Shown here: positions 7,251-16,119 of the stretch, in pieces
How the letters are laid out: the number at the start of each line of letters is the position of its first letter
How positions within the stretch are numbered: the first letter of the stretch is position 1
Assembly (NCBI RefSeq): GCF_018373095.1
Contig: NZ_JAHAHT010000001.1
Span: 16,553 to 80,552, forward strand
Length of the DNA: 64,000 nucleotides
Source: Haemophilus parahaemolyticus
Lineage (GTDB): Bacteria; Pseudomonadota; Gammaproteobacteria; Enterobacterales; Pasteurellaceae
Reading direction: 5' to 3'
Program-made: the position numbers and the translations under genes
Notes under the pieces: model-generated
The model's input: only the letters and a program-made list of their open reading frames with translations
The model's database searches: none
Told to the model about the DNA's origin: nothing

Positions 7251-9491
7251 TTATTCTTTTCCTGTCTCTCCTAACTCATTTAACGCATTCTCTTGCATCA
7301 AATGTTGTAATTGTGGAAGCAGTTGCACTATCAGGCGTAATTGTTGGATGAGTACCAAGCTCAATTCGTCCTGTTTTTCGTGATGTGTTTGCTCAAATTG
7401 GGCAAGATCGCTATCAATAGCAGTTAAATTTGCTTCCAATTTTGCAGGTGAACGTTTGCCCTCTGCCATCTGTCCGATAATGGTTGCCACTTCCCGTCCG
7501 TGTGAGAAGAAAATCGCGGAAAAATCCACCTGTTGATTCAGCATCGGGCTGGCGATGCGATAGGCTCCCAGTGCAGAAATATAGCCAAGCAAAGTGTAAT
7601 TTATACCTAGTAAATTCGGGGCAACAGCTGAAATCGCTTGGTATTTTTTCGGCTCGCTGTCTAGGTTTGACACCGCAGAACTCAGAGCAGAAATGTAGTT
7701 GTGCACTTCGCGGCGAGCGGTGCGGTATGGCAACTGTTCGTTATAGCCAAACTGCAGCTGTGCGATGATGTGGCGTAGGTAGTTACTGCTCGCTAGCACG
7801 GTCGATTTCAAGTTCTGTTTGAGGTTGATATACTTCCAATCGGGGAAAATAAAAGAGACGGCAAACCACGCAATCGATGTGCCGACCAACGTATCAATCA
7901 CCCTCGGTAAAATACCCTCATCCGCACCGATGCCAATAATATCAAGGCTTACCAACACCAACAGCGTGATGTAGAAGGTTGAGAAACTGTAATGACGGAA
8001 ACGGAAATAGGTGTAAAGGCTGGAGGTAATCACAATCAAGCCCAGCTCGGCTTCCAGCGTGGAAGTAAGGTAATATTCCCGCAACAGCATCCCGACCAAC
8101 ACGCCCAAGATAGTGCCGATAACCCGCTGTCCTAAACGTTTCTTAGTTGCCGAATAGTTCGGCTGGCAGACGAAAATTGCTGTGAGTAAAACCCAGTAGC
8201 CCTTGCCGTCTAAATGGAAAATCGGCACGATGGCACTACACAACCCTACCACAACCGATAAACGGATGGCGTGGCGAAAAAGTTGCGATGAGAGATTGCA
8301 ATGGCTTTGAATGGTTTGCCACATATTGCGAAAACCTGACACATTTTCTGCCAACAAGCGGTTAGAAAGGTGCTGCGATTTGCTAGATGCAAATTTATTG
8401 TTCATTTTAACCGCTTGTTCCATGCCCTCTTCTTGTTCGCTTTGGCTGTGCTCAATCTGGCAAAGTTGGCTTTCAATATTGCGTAAATTTTCCGCAATCG
8501 ACTGCCAGCGATACGCACTTTTTAACCCCTGTTTTTGATGATAATTGAGAGAATTAAATAAGCCTTGCATTGCTTTTTCCCCGCGAGAGCTGTGCTGATA
8601 ACGTTCCGCATAACGCAACGCCACCGCGACCTTTTGGCACGCCATAGCTTGCAGCTCCAAGACACGTTGGAAGCGAAAAATCAAATCGCTATTTTTAAGC
8701 TGTTGGAAGAATTCGTGATATTGATAATGGCTTGAACTGGCTCGTTCCAGAATATCTTGGGCGGTGTAGTAATAACGCAACATTTTTTGCGTCCGAGTTT
8801 GGCGATTATGGCGACGCAAGCGATAGAAGAGCGATACGCGGGTTTGCTCAAATGTTTGCACTACTTCACTATTCGCACGGGCTAAAGCACGCTGTTTCGC
8901 GTCGACATCGTCATCATCGGGGTCAAAATAGGCAGCTTTCGCTTGTAAATATCTGCCCAATGCTTCGTAAGATTTCGCCAAATTCTCTTGCACCGTGCGG
9001 TTTGGAAAGACGATATAAACTAACATTGCGACTAAACCATAAAGCAACGCCCCCGCTAAAATCAGCAATGTATTGGTGTACCAAGTAGTTTCGGGCATGT
9101 AGGTAAGCGAGGCATAAACAGATACAACGAGAGTACCAAAAGCGATGGTGCTATAACGCTGCCCAATGCTGCCGAGCATGACCAAAATAAAGGTGCTGAG
9201 CACCGCAAGCGGTACAAAAAGCCAGCCAAATTCCAAAGAAAGCGTTGCCCCTGCGGACGAAATCGCAAAGGCAATCAGGGTAATGATAAGGTTTTTAAAT
9301 CGCCCAGAAAGATTGTTGTCTAAATCTACCAAACCGCCTGCAATAATGCCCAAAATCAATGGCATACTGTGCTCAGAAATATTAAGCAACCAGATACCAA
9401 TGGCAGCAAGGTTGGTGGTAATAAAAATCGGTAAAGTGCTCAACACGTGAGCACTCAACCAATGAGATGGCATTTTTGTTGCAATTTTCAT
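7251..9491 (-). CDS. yccS: YccS/YhfK-type FUSC family inner-membrane protein
   Basis: This 746-residue protein has two membrane blocks and belongs to the aromatic-acid exporter/fusaric-acid-resistance superfamily. The first membrane block spans about residues 14-165, a long cytoplasmic charged and coiled region about 170-385, the second membrane block about 395-540, and a cytoplasmic tail follows. Family signatures include LILGIIAGGLVDLDNN near the N-terminus and GYWVLLTAIFVCQPNYSATKKRLGQRVIGT in the second block. The substrate of YccS is not known. No strong ribosome site is visible before the first ATG, and a second ATG six codons on is possible. It is followed on its left by accA (convergent) and preceded by mgsA on the same strand with an 18-bp gap. 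Confidence 0.88.
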   Translation of the reverse strand: MKIATKMPSHWLSAHVLSTLPIFITTNLAAIGIWLLNISEHSMPLILGIIAGGLVDLDNNLSGRFKNLIITLIAFAISSAGATLSLEFGWLFVPLAVLSTFILVMLGSIGQRYSTIAFGTLVVSVYASLTYMPETTWYTNTLLILAGALLYGLVAMLVYIVFPNRTVQENLAKSYEALGRYLQAKAAYFDPDDDDVDAKQRALARANSEVVQTFEQTRVSLFYRLRRHNRQTRTQKMLRYYYTAQDILERASSSHYQYHEFFQQLKNSDLIFRFQRVLELQAMACQKVAVALRYAERYQHSSRGEKAMQGLFNSLNYHQKQGLKSAYRWQSIAENLRNIESQLCQIEHSQSEQEEGMEQAVKMNNKFASSKSQHLSNRLLAENVSGFRNMWQTIQSHCNLSSQLFRHAIRLSVVVGLCSAIVPIFHLDGKGYWVLLTAIFVCQPNYSATKKRLGQRVIGTILGVLVGMLLREYYLTSTLEAELGLIVITSSLYTYFRFRHYSFSTFYITLLVLVSLDIIGIGADEGILPRVIDTLVGTSIAWFAVSFIFPDWKYINLKQNLKSTVLASSNYLRHIIAQLQFGYNEQLPYRTARREVHNYISALSSAVSNLDSEPKKYQAISAVAPNLLGINYTLLGYISALGAYRIASPMLNQQVDFSAIFFSHGREVATIIGQMAEGKRSPAKLEANLTAIDSDLAQFEQTHHEKQDELSLVLIQQLRLIVQLLPQLQHLMQENALNELGETGKE

Positions 9492-9509
9492 TGTTTAATT
9501 TTTAATCCA

Positions 9510-9971
9510 TTAACGCTGTAAACGTTCCGTCAAATAGCGATCGTAATCAGGCACTTCAATCTCTACTTCGTGGTTAAAACAGCTAGAGTGTAATAAGAAA
9601 TCAGCGGTTGCTTCATTGATTGCTACGGGAATATTCCAGACAGTCGCAATGCGCATTAAGGCTTTTACATCAGGATCGTGAGGAGCAGCGTTCATTGGAT
9701 CCCAGAAGAAAATCATCAAGTCGATTTTTTTCTCTGCAATCAATCCTCCTAGCTGTTGATCGCCGCCCATCGGGCCGCTCAATAAAGCGTGAATTTCCAA
9801 GCCTGTTTCACGAGAAAGTAAATTGCCCGTTGTACCAGTGGCGTATAAAGTATGCGGCTTCAAGGCTTCAGCGTGTTTTTTCGTCCACGCCAATAAGCTC
9901 TGTTTGCAGCTGTCGTGTGCCACTAAGGCAATGCGTTTGTGTAATTCAATTTTGCGAGTAGTTTTGTACAT
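9510..9971 (-). CDS. mgsA: Methylglyoxal synthase MgsA
   Basis: It converts dihydroxyacetone phosphate to methylglyoxal and phosphate, a bypass that relieves sugar-phosphate stress. The 153-residue protein has all catalytic residues in place: Asp71 in [12 protein letters not shown], Asp91 in [14 protein letters not shown], His98 and Asp101. The phosphate-binding ATGTTGNLL lies at residues 44-52. A good ribosome site (AAAAGGAG) precedes the ATG. It is upstream of yccS on the same strand with a short gap, so the two are probably co-transcribed; in E. coli mgsA lies near a different membrane-protein gene (yccF/yccS), so the pairing is familiar. Confidence 0.96.
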   Translation of the reverse strand: MYKTTRKIELHKRIALVAHDSCKQSLLAWTKKHAEALKPHTLYATGTTGNLLSRETGLEIHALLSGPMGGDQQLGGLIAEKKIDLMIFFWDPMNAAPHDPDVKALMRIATVWNIPVAINEATADFLLHSSCFNHEVEIEVPDYDRYLTERLQR

Positions 9972-10174
9972 TCTTTGCTCCTTTTGCTTTTTCGCAAGAT
10001 AGTAAAATCATACCCCTATTTGGAAAAGGTTAGCAAGCCCAAAGCCAAGAATGGGGAATAATTCCTGCGATTTGCAAAAAATTTTAAGATCTGACCGCTT
10101 GAGATTGACTAAGCTCGCATAATAGTTAAAAATCCAGATAGTTTTTAGCAACAATGTTGCTCTTTAATATATTT

Positions 10175-10200
10175 GGGCGGGGGATAAACCCTGCCCCTAC
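10175..10200. repeat. GC-rich hairpin repeat (half-element) upstream of thrC
   Basis: GGGCGGGGGATAAACCCTGCCC followed by CCTAC is almost identical to the right half of the element at 56513-56590. It forms a hairpin in the mgsA-thrC gap, which otherwise holds only uptake-signal fragments. Confidence 0.55.
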
Positions 10201-10233
10201 GCATAACTCCATAAATAGTAAAGGACATTCCGA

Positions 10234-11508
10234 ATGAATTTATACAACATCAAACACCCAGAAGAACAAGTAAATTTCGCACAGGGCGTGCGTCAAGGTT
10301 TAGGTAAAGATCAGGGGCTTTTTTTCCCTGAAGTGCTGCCAAAATTTGATGATATTGATGCACTTTTAGCCTTACCATTAGTTGAACGTAGCCAAAAAAT
10401 CTTAGGTGCGTTAATTGGGGATGAATTACCAAGAGAGACACTCAACAAAATGGTGGCAAATGCGTTTACCTTCCCTGCACCACTTGCTCGTGTGAATGAT
10501 GACATTTATGCGTTAGAGCTTTTCCACGGCCCAACACTCGCATTTAAAGATTTCGGCGGTCGCTTTATGGCACAAGCATTAAGTGCCGTGCGTGGTGAGG
10601 GCAAAATTACCATTTTAACCGCAACTTCTGGCGACACAGGTGCGGCAGTGGCACACGCTTTCTATGGTTTAGAGAACATTAATGTGGTGATTTTGTATCC
10701 AAAAGGCAAAATCAGCCCGCTTCAAGAAAAATTATTCTGTACCCTTGGCGGCAATATCCGTACTGTGGCGATTGAGTCTGATTTTGATGCTTGCCAAGCG
10801 TTAGTGAAACAAGCCTTTGATGATGCAGAACTTCGCCAAGCGATTGGCTTAAACTCAGCAAACTCAATTAATATCAGCCGCCTGCTTGCTCAAGTATGCT
10901 ACTATTTTGAAGCCGTGGCACAATTACCGAAAGAGAAACATTCAGAAGTGGTCGTTTCTGTGCCAAGTGGCAACTTTGGCAACTTGACCGCAGGTTTAAT
11001 TGCAAAAACTTTAGGTTTGCCAATCAAGCGTTTCATTGCTTCAACCAATGCAAATGACACCGTTCCACGCTACTTAAAATCAGGCAAATGGGAGCCGAAT
11101 GCAACGGTGGCAACGCTTTCAAATGCAATGGATGTGAGCCGTCCAAACAACTGGCCACGTGTGGAAGAACTTTTCAAACGCAATGGCTGGAACTTAGCGG
11201 ATTTAGGTTCAGATGCGTTAAACGATGCAGAAACTGAAGCTGCATTAAAAGCACAATATGCGGAAGGCTACCTCTGCGAACCACATGGTGCAATTGCTTA
11301 CCAAGTGTTGAAAGACCAACTTCAAGCAGGCGAAACAGGCATTTTCCTCTGCACAGCCCACCCAGCGAAATTTAAAGAATCAGTAGAATGCATTTTAGAC
11401 ATTGAGTTACCATTGCCAGAAGCATTGGATAAACACAATAAAATGGAATTGTTATCCGACACAATGCCAGCAGATTTCGCCACATTGCGTGCGTATTTGT
11501 TGAAGTAG
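10234..11508 (+). CDS. thrC: Threonine synthase ThrC
   Basis: This PLP enzyme converts O-phosphohomoserine to threonine and phosphate. The PLP lysine is Lys105 in HGPTLAFKDFGGRF. The substrate and phosphate loop TATSGDTGAAVAHAF and the glycine-rich SGNFGNLTAGL are present. At 424 residues it is close to E. coli ThrC (428). Unlike the enterobacterial thrABC operon, thrA and thrB are not upstream; the neighbours are mgsA (divergent) and a cupin gene. The gene ends in a strong terminator built from an inverted uptake-signal pair. No attenuator-like leader peptide rich in Thr/Ile was seen upstream. Confidence 0.97.
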   Translation: MNLYNIKHPEEQVNFAQGVRQGLGKDQGLFFPEVLPKFDDIDALLALPLVERSQKILGALIGDELPRETLNKMVANAFTFPAPLARVNDDIYALELFHGPTLAFKDFGGRFMAQALSAVRGEGKITILTATSGDTGAAVAHAFYGLENINVVILYPKGKISPLQEKLFCTLGGNIRTVAIESDFDACQALVKQAFDDAELRQAIGLNSANSINISRLLAQVCYYFEAVAQLPKEKHSEVVVSVPSGNFGNLTAGLIAKTLGLPIKRFIASTNANDTVPRYLKSGKWEPNATVATLSNAMDVSRPNNWPRVEELFKRNGWNLADLGSDALNDAETEAALKAQYAEGYLCEPHGAIAYQVLKDQLQAGETGIFLCTAHPAKFKESVECILDIELPLPEALDKHNKMELLSDTMPADFATLRAYLLK

Positions 11509-11533
11509 TTTGGTAGATTTTTGATAGAAAATG

Positions 11534-11577
11534 ACCGCTTGTTTGATGAAGCATCATCGTACAAGCGGTTTTTTTGT
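11534..11577 (+). terminator. thrC terminator made of an inverted uptake-signal pair
   Basis: ACCGCTTGT (11534-11542) and ACAAGCGGT (11561-11569) pair over 9 bp, with a second inner hairpin (TGATG/CATCA) in the loop, followed by a run of T. Both arms are perfect Apl-type uptake-signal cores. Confidence 0.9.
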
Positions 11578-11672
11578 GAAAACTTAACATTTGAGAATAA
11601 TTCGCATTGAAATGATTGAGTAAAACTGTCAGAATTAGGCTGTTTTATTTACAACATAAAAGGAGAATTGTG

Positions 11673-12053
11673 ATGAAAAAAGCATTATTAGCTTCATTAC
11701 TCAGCGTTGGTATTACTTCTATTGCACAAGCAGATATTGGTGTAGTAAAAGATGGCTTCGGTAAAATTATGCAAACAGAGCAGTTTACCGTAGTAAAAAA
11801 AGCTTTAAAGAAAGGCGAGCAGCTAAAACGCCATAATCACGAGGGGAATAGCGTTATTTTTACCGTACTAAGCGGAAAAATGAACGTGGTATTAAATGAC
11901 AGTGAAAAACATGAAATTAACATGGGGCAAGTGCTTAACTTTGATGGAAAATATTTTATTCAAGGCGAATCAGCTGAAGACTCGATCATTATGGTAACTT
12001 TAGTTGAAAATAGTGATGCCTCAAATGAACATCATTACGAGCATAAACATTAA
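11673..12053 (+). CDS. Small exported cupin-domain protein
   Basis: The 126-residue protein has a signal peptide (residues 1-20, ending SIAQA) and a single cupin beta-barrel. The first cupin motif is KRHNHEGNSVIFTVLSGKM and a weaker second one is around residues 85-105. The C-terminus is His-rich (HHYEHKH), possibly metal-binding. I chose the ATG at 11673 because it has AAGGAG before it and begins the signal peptide; an upstream ATG at 11616 has neither. It stands between thrC and rnr, with perfect-stem terminators on both sides, so it is a single-gene unit. Substrate and function are unknown. Confidence 0.75.
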   Translation: MKKALLASLLSVGITSIAQADIGVVKDGFGKIMQTEQFTVVKKALKKGEQLKRHNHEGNSVIFTVLSGKMNVVLNDSEKHEINMGQVLNFDGKYFIQGESAEDSIIMVTLVENSDASNEHHYEHKH

Positions 12054-12090
12054 GGCTTGCGATACATCATTTATGTTTCTGCTCAAAAGA

Positions 12091-12134
12091 AAAGCTACCT
12101 TTTATTATATAACTGTTATGTAAAAGGTAGCTTT
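12091..12134. terminator. Bidirectional terminator between cupin gene and rnr
   Basis: A perfect 14-bp stem, AAAGCTACCTTTTA (12091-12104) with TAAAAGGTAGCTTT (12121-12134), has a 16-nt loop and lies between convergent genes. Confidence 0.85.
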
Positions 12135-12140
12135 GTAGAA

Positions 12141-14501
12141 TTATTTTCTTTTTGCTTTCTTTGCAACTTTTTTCTTAGATTTCACCGCTTGTTTTTTCTT
12201 TTTTGTCTTCTCCTTTCTAGGTTTCTCTTTCTTGAAAGTTTTCACTTCTTTGAACACGGGTTTCTCTGTCTTTTTAGCTTTTTGTTTGGCGGTTTTACCG
12301 AGGTTCATTCCTTTGCGGTAGTTGTCTAACAGGGCAAAGTCGATTTTTTTATCGTCTAAATTTACATTGATTACTTGTATTTTTACTTTGTCGCCCAATC
12401 GGTAAATGATACCTGAACCACCGACTAAACGCTGTCTGTCTGCATCGAAATGATAGTAGTCGTTTTTAAGCGTAGAAATGTGTACTAAGCCATCAATTAA
12501 CAACTCGTCTAATTTCACGAACAGACCGAAGCCTGTGACGGAGGAAATTACACCTTCAAACTCTTCACCTAAATGGTCTTGCATAAATTCGCATTTCAAC
12601 CAATCTGCCACCTCTCGGGTTGCTTCATCTGCTCGGCGTTCGGTGGCAGAGCATTTATCACCAAATTGGTCGATATCGTCTAATTTGTAATGATAGCCGC
12701 CGCCATCGGTGTAATTTCTGGTATTACCTTTTCCCTTTTCGATTAAATATTTAATTGCACGGTGCAACAGTAAATCGGGGTAACGGCGAATTGGTGAAGT
12801 AAAGTGAGCGTATTCGGTTAATGCCAAGCCGAAGTGCCCTACGTTATCCGCTGCATAGACGGCTTGTTTGAGCGAGCGGAGCAACATCGTTTGGATAAGC
12901 TCGCGATCTGGGCGACCTTCAAGCTGCTTAATCAATGCCGCATAATCTTTAGGTGTTGGATCTAAGCCTACATTCCACGTTAAGCCACATTCACGAATAA
13001 AGGTTTTGAAACTGGTTAATTTCTCTTCACTCGGCTTATCGTGAATACGGAACAACGCTGGCTCGTTCGCTTCTTCCACAAAACGTGCTGAGGCAATATT
13101 TGCCAAAATCATACATTCTTCAATCAGTTTGTGTGCATCGTTGCGAACAAGCGGTTCAATTCGTTCAATTCTTCCCTGAGGATTGAAAATAAATTGATTT
13201 TCGACTGTTTCGAATTCAATCGCTCCCCGTTTTTGGCGAGCCTCTGCCAGTGAATTATATAAGTGATAAAGTTCTTCGATATGCGGGACAAGCGGGGCAT
13301 AACGCTCACGCAATGCCTCATCGCCCTCCAACATTTTCCACACTTTGGTGTAGGTTAAACGTGCGTGTGAATTCATCACCGCTTCATAAAATTCATAGCC
13401 TGTAAGTTCACCCTGCTCGGAAACCGTCATTTCTGCCACCAAGCATAAGCGGTCTATCTGCGGATTGAGTGAGCATAAGCCGTTGGAAAGCACTTCAGGC
13501 AGCATTGGGATCACCCGATTTGGGAAATAGACTGAGTTTCCGCGATTTGCTGCTTCTAAATCCAGAGCCGTTTTTGGGCGAACGTAGTAGCTTACATCGG
13601 CAATCGCCACCCATAAACGCCAGCCGTTTGGCTCTTTTTGGGCAAATACCGCATCGTCAAAATCGCGGGCACTTTCGCCATCAATGGTCACAAGCGGTAG
13701 ATTTCGTAAATCTACTCGCCCTTTTTTCGCTTCTTCGGGGACGTCTTCGCTAAAATGGCGGATCTGTTTTTCAACTGCCTCACCCCAAACATGCGGGATA
13801 TCGTGGTTACGTAAGGCGATTTCGATTTCCATACCAGGGGCGAGATTGTCGCCTAAAATTTCGGTGATTTTCCCCATCGGGCGATTAAAACTGGCTTTGC
13901 GTTCAAACAGCTCAACTACTACCACTTGCCCCATTCGAGCACCTTGGCGGTGTTCATCAGGAATCAAAATATCTTGCGTGATACGGCTATCATCTGGTAC
14001 GACAAACCCGATGCCACTTTCAAGGAAAAAGCGACCAACGAGCTGTTTTTTACGGGCTTCTAACACGCGTACGATACGCACTTCTTTACGCCCTCGGTGA
14101 TCTATTCCATTTGGTTGAGCGAGCACAAAATCGCCGTGCATCACACGGTTCATTTGTACGTTTGGAATAAACCAATCGTCACCTTTATCTGCTCCTTCAA
14201 CTTGCAAAAAGCCATAGCCATCGCGATGACCGATTACCGTGCCTTTGAGTAAATCCATTTTTTCAGGTAGGGCATAGCGTTTCCCTTTGGTAAAAACTAA
14301 CTGCCCATCGTTTTCCATCGCACGCAAGCGACGACGCACGCCTTCGGTGCGTTCTTCATCGTAAATATGGAAGGCTTCAAGCAGTGCCTCGCGACTCATT
14401 GGTGCATCAAATTGGTGTATGGTTTGTAAAATAAATTCGCGTGAGGGTACGGGGTTTTCGTATTTTTCTAATTCTTGTTGATAATTAGGATCGACTATCA
14501 T
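12141..14501 (-). CDS. rnr: Ribonuclease R
   Basis: This processive 3'-5' exoribonuclease degrades structured RNA and acts in rRNA quality control and trans-translation. Over 786 residues it has an N-terminal helix-turn-helix-like part (about 10-75), cold-shock domains (about 75-230), the RNB catalytic domain with [11 protein letters not shown] (its Asp cluster binds Mg) and [14 protein letters not shown], an S1 domain (about 620-710, [15 protein letters not shown]), and a very basic Lys-rich tail. I set the start at [14 protein letters not shown] (14501), where AAGAGAACC precedes the ATG. The frame extends 25 codons further upstream, but that stretch is not family-like. A small palindromic repeat lies just upstream. 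Confidence 0.96.
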   Translation of the reverse strand: MIVDPNYQQELEKYENPVPSREFILQTIHQFDAPMSREALLEAFHIYDEERTEGVRRRLRAMENDGQLVFTKGKRYALPEKMDLLKGTVIGHRDGYGFLQVEGADKGDDWFIPNVQMNRVMHGDFVLAQPNGIDHRGRKEVRIVRVLEARKKQLVGRFFLESGIGFVVPDDSRITQDILIPDEHRQGARMGQVVVVELFERKASFNRPMGKITEILGDNLAPGMEIEIALRNHDIPHVWGEAVEKQIRHFSEDVPEEAKKGRVDLRNLPLVTIDGESARDFDDAVFAQKEPNGWRLWVAIADVSYYVRPKTALDLEAANRGNSVYFPNRVIPMLPEVLSNGLCSLNPQIDRLCLVAEMTVSEQGELTGYEFYEAVMNSHARLTYTKVWKMLEGDEALRERYAPLVPHIEELYHLYNSLAEARQKRGAIEFETVENQFIFNPQGRIERIEPLVRNDAHKLIEECMILANIASARFVEEANEPALFRIHDKPSEEKLTSFKTFIRECGLTWNVGLDPTPKDYAALIKQLEGRPDRELIQTMLLRSLKQAVYAADNVGHFGLALTEYAHFTSPIRRYPDLLLHRAIKYLIEKGKGNTRNYTDGGGYHYKLDDIDQFGDKCSATERRADEATREVADWLKCEFMQDHLGEEFEGVISSVTGFGLFVKLDELLIDGLVHISTLKNDYYHFDADRQRLVGGSGIIYRLGDKVKIQVINVNLDDKKIDFALLDNYRKGMNLGKTAKQKAKKTEKPVFKEVKTFKKEKPRKEKTKKKKQAVKSKKKVAKKAKRK

Positions 14502-14838
14502 TGGGTTCTCTTTTGATTTGTTGTTATTTTTTATGAAATAAAATGTAGGGGGTATTAAATATGGTTTCACGCACAATCAATAATAGAAAAGCGTGCGTCA
14601 GCCAGCTGACACACCCTACGGAAAGGAATTTGGCAAAACTTTGGTAAAATTCTACCGCTTGTGAAATGATATTGGGCATAGTATCAAGTTTTTACCAATA
14701 ATCCTAAACAAATTTAGAAAACAGCTTGCCCGACCTATTGTGAACCGATAGAATTTAGCCTTTTGTCAGGGAACTTTTTAGCTGGCACAATTCTCTATAA
14801 AATAACCGATAAAATAATACTTCATTTAAGGCTACACG
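14502..14838. other. Gap between rnr and the dcw cluster: no gene, no mraZ
   Basis: This 337-bp divergent region holds a palindromic GTAGGG element (14545-14619), an uptake-signal core ACCGCTTGT (14654-14662) and an AT-rich stretch ending at rsmH that probably carries the dcw promoter (TATAAA about 14798). I looked for mraZ, which normally opens the dcw cluster, and found no reading frame for it. Confidence 0.6.
14545..14619. repeat. Palindromic intergenic element bounded by GTAGGG/CCCTAC
   Basis: The 75-bp stretch begins GTAGGGGG and ends ACACCCTAC. It contains a near-perfect hairpin, GTGCGTCAGC pairing with GCTGACACAC (about 14593-14614). It shares its ends with the elements at 6104 and 56513. 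Confidence 0.55.
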
Positions 14839-15780
14839 ATGAGCGATACGCACCACAAACACATTACCGTCTTACTTCATGAAGCCGTGGACGGCTTGGC
14901 AATCAAACCAAACGGCATCTATATTGACGGGACTTTTGGGCGTGGTGGGCACTCTCGATTTATTCTCTCTCAGCTTAGCGAACAGGGACGTTTAATTGCC
15001 ACTGATCGCGACCCGCGTGCTATTCTTGAAGCACGAACTATTGATGACTCTCGTTTTGAAATTCACCACACCACTTTTTCGGCGATTCCAGAAGTCTGCG
15101 AAGAGTTGGGGTTAATCGGAAAAATTGACGGCATTTTGCTCGATCTTGGCGTTTCTTCTCCACAATTGGACGATGCAGAGCGTGGTTTTAGCTTTATGCG
15201 TGATGGGCCTCTCGATATGCGAATGGACACCACCAAGGGCTTATCTGCTGCCGAATGGCTCGATCAAGTTTCGATTGACGATTTAACGTGGGTGCTGAAA
15301 GAATTTGGCGAAGAACGCTTTGCCAAACGCATTGCCACGGCGATTGTGAATTTCAACAAAACAAGCGGTCAAAAAATTACCCGTACTTTGCAATTAGCTC
15401 AAGTTATCAGCGATGCTGTGCCGTTTAAAGATAAGCACAAACACCCCGCAACGCGTTCCTTCCAAGCGATTCGCATCTTTATCAATAGCGAATTGGACGA
15501 GCTGGAAAAAGCGTTAAGCTCTGCGTTAAGCGTGTTAGCCCCCGGAGGACGTTTGTCGATTATCAGCTTCCATTCTTTGGAAGACCGAATGGTCAAACAA
15601 TTCATCAAGAAAAACAGCAAAGGCAAAGAAGTGCCGCGTGGCTTGCCGATTTTGGAAAGTGAATTGAACAAAGATATTCCGCTGAAAGCCGTTGGCAAAG
15701 CGATTATGCCAAGTGAGGCAGAAATTGATGCTAATCCACGCTCACGCAGTGCGGTGTTACGTGTGGCAGAAAAACGTTAA
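14839..15780 (+). CDS. rsmH: 16S rRNA (cytosine-1402-N4)-methyltransferase RsmH (MraW)
   Basis: It methylates N4 of C1402 in the decoding centre of 16S rRNA using S-adenosylmethionine. The 313-residue protein has the SAM-binding [13 protein letters not shown] (residues about 32-44), [27 protein letters not shown], and the C-terminal [14 protein letters not shown] and [13 protein letters not shown] motifs. It is the first gene of the dcw cluster here because mraZ is absent. ftsL follows after only 9 bp. Its upstream region is the likely site of the main cluster promoter. Confidence 0.97.
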   Translation: MSDTHHKHITVLLHEAVDGLAIKPNGIYIDGTFGRGGHSRFILSQLSEQGRLIATDRDPRAILEARTIDDSRFEIHHTTFSAIPEVCEELGLIGKIDGILLDLGVSSPQLDDAERGFSFMRDGPLDMRMDTTKGLSAAEWLDQVSIDDLTWVLKEFGEERFAKRIATAIVNFNKTSGQKITRTLQLAQVISDAVPFKDKHKHPATRSFQAIRIFINSELDELEKALSSALSVLAPGGRLSIISFHSLEDRMVKQFIKKNSKGKEVPRGLPILESELNKDIPLKAVGKAIMPSEAEIDANPRSRSAVLRVAEKR

Positions 15781-15789
15781 GGAATAAAA

Positions 15790-16110
15790 ATGGCAGGAAA
15801 TGATCGTTATCCGTTAGGGCAAGAAATTTTTGAAGATTTAATTGGTGAAAATAAAATTGCTTTATTGCTGTTAATGCTGATTATTGTTACAGCACTTGCA
15901 ACAGTGTGGATTACAGAACAAACGCGCATGCTCACAACAAGTCAAGGAAAGACTATAGAAATAAATCGTCGACTTGAAAACCAATATATTCATTTACAGC
16001 TTGAAGAGAATAGTCTTAGTCGGAAAAATATTATTGAAACTTTTGCTACAAAAGCATTATTACAGCCAATTAAAAAAGAACAAGAAGTCATTTTATTAGA
16101 GAAAAAATAG
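15790..16110 (+). CDS. ftsL: Cell division protein FtsL
   Basis: This small bitopic divisome protein forms the FtsQLB scaffold that activates septal peptidoglycan synthesis. At 106 residues it has a short cytoplasmic N-terminus, one membrane segment (about residues 24-42, ALLLLMLIIVTALATVWI) and a periplasmic coiled coil (about 45-90). The family is poorly conserved in sequence, so size, topology and position between rsmH and ftsI carry the call. Base composition is distinctly AT-rich compared with rsmH before it. Confidence 0.9.
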   Translation: MAGNDRYPLGQEIFEDLIGENKIALLLLMLIIVTALATVWITEQTRMLTTSQGKTIEINRRLENQYIHLQLEENSLSRKNIIETFATKALLQPIKKEQEVILLEKK

Positions 16111-16119
16111 AGTTTTAAT

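Noticed and set aside
12057..12329. 90-aa plus-strand frame rich in Phe/Leu
   Set aside because: It is antisense to the Lys-rich tail of rnr; poly-Lys codons read backwards give Phe/Leu runs. No ribosome site.
14502..14838. Hidden mraZ in another frame or on the other strand
   Set aside because: No frame in this gap encodes an AbrB/MraZ-like sequence and the gap is occupied by a palindromic element.
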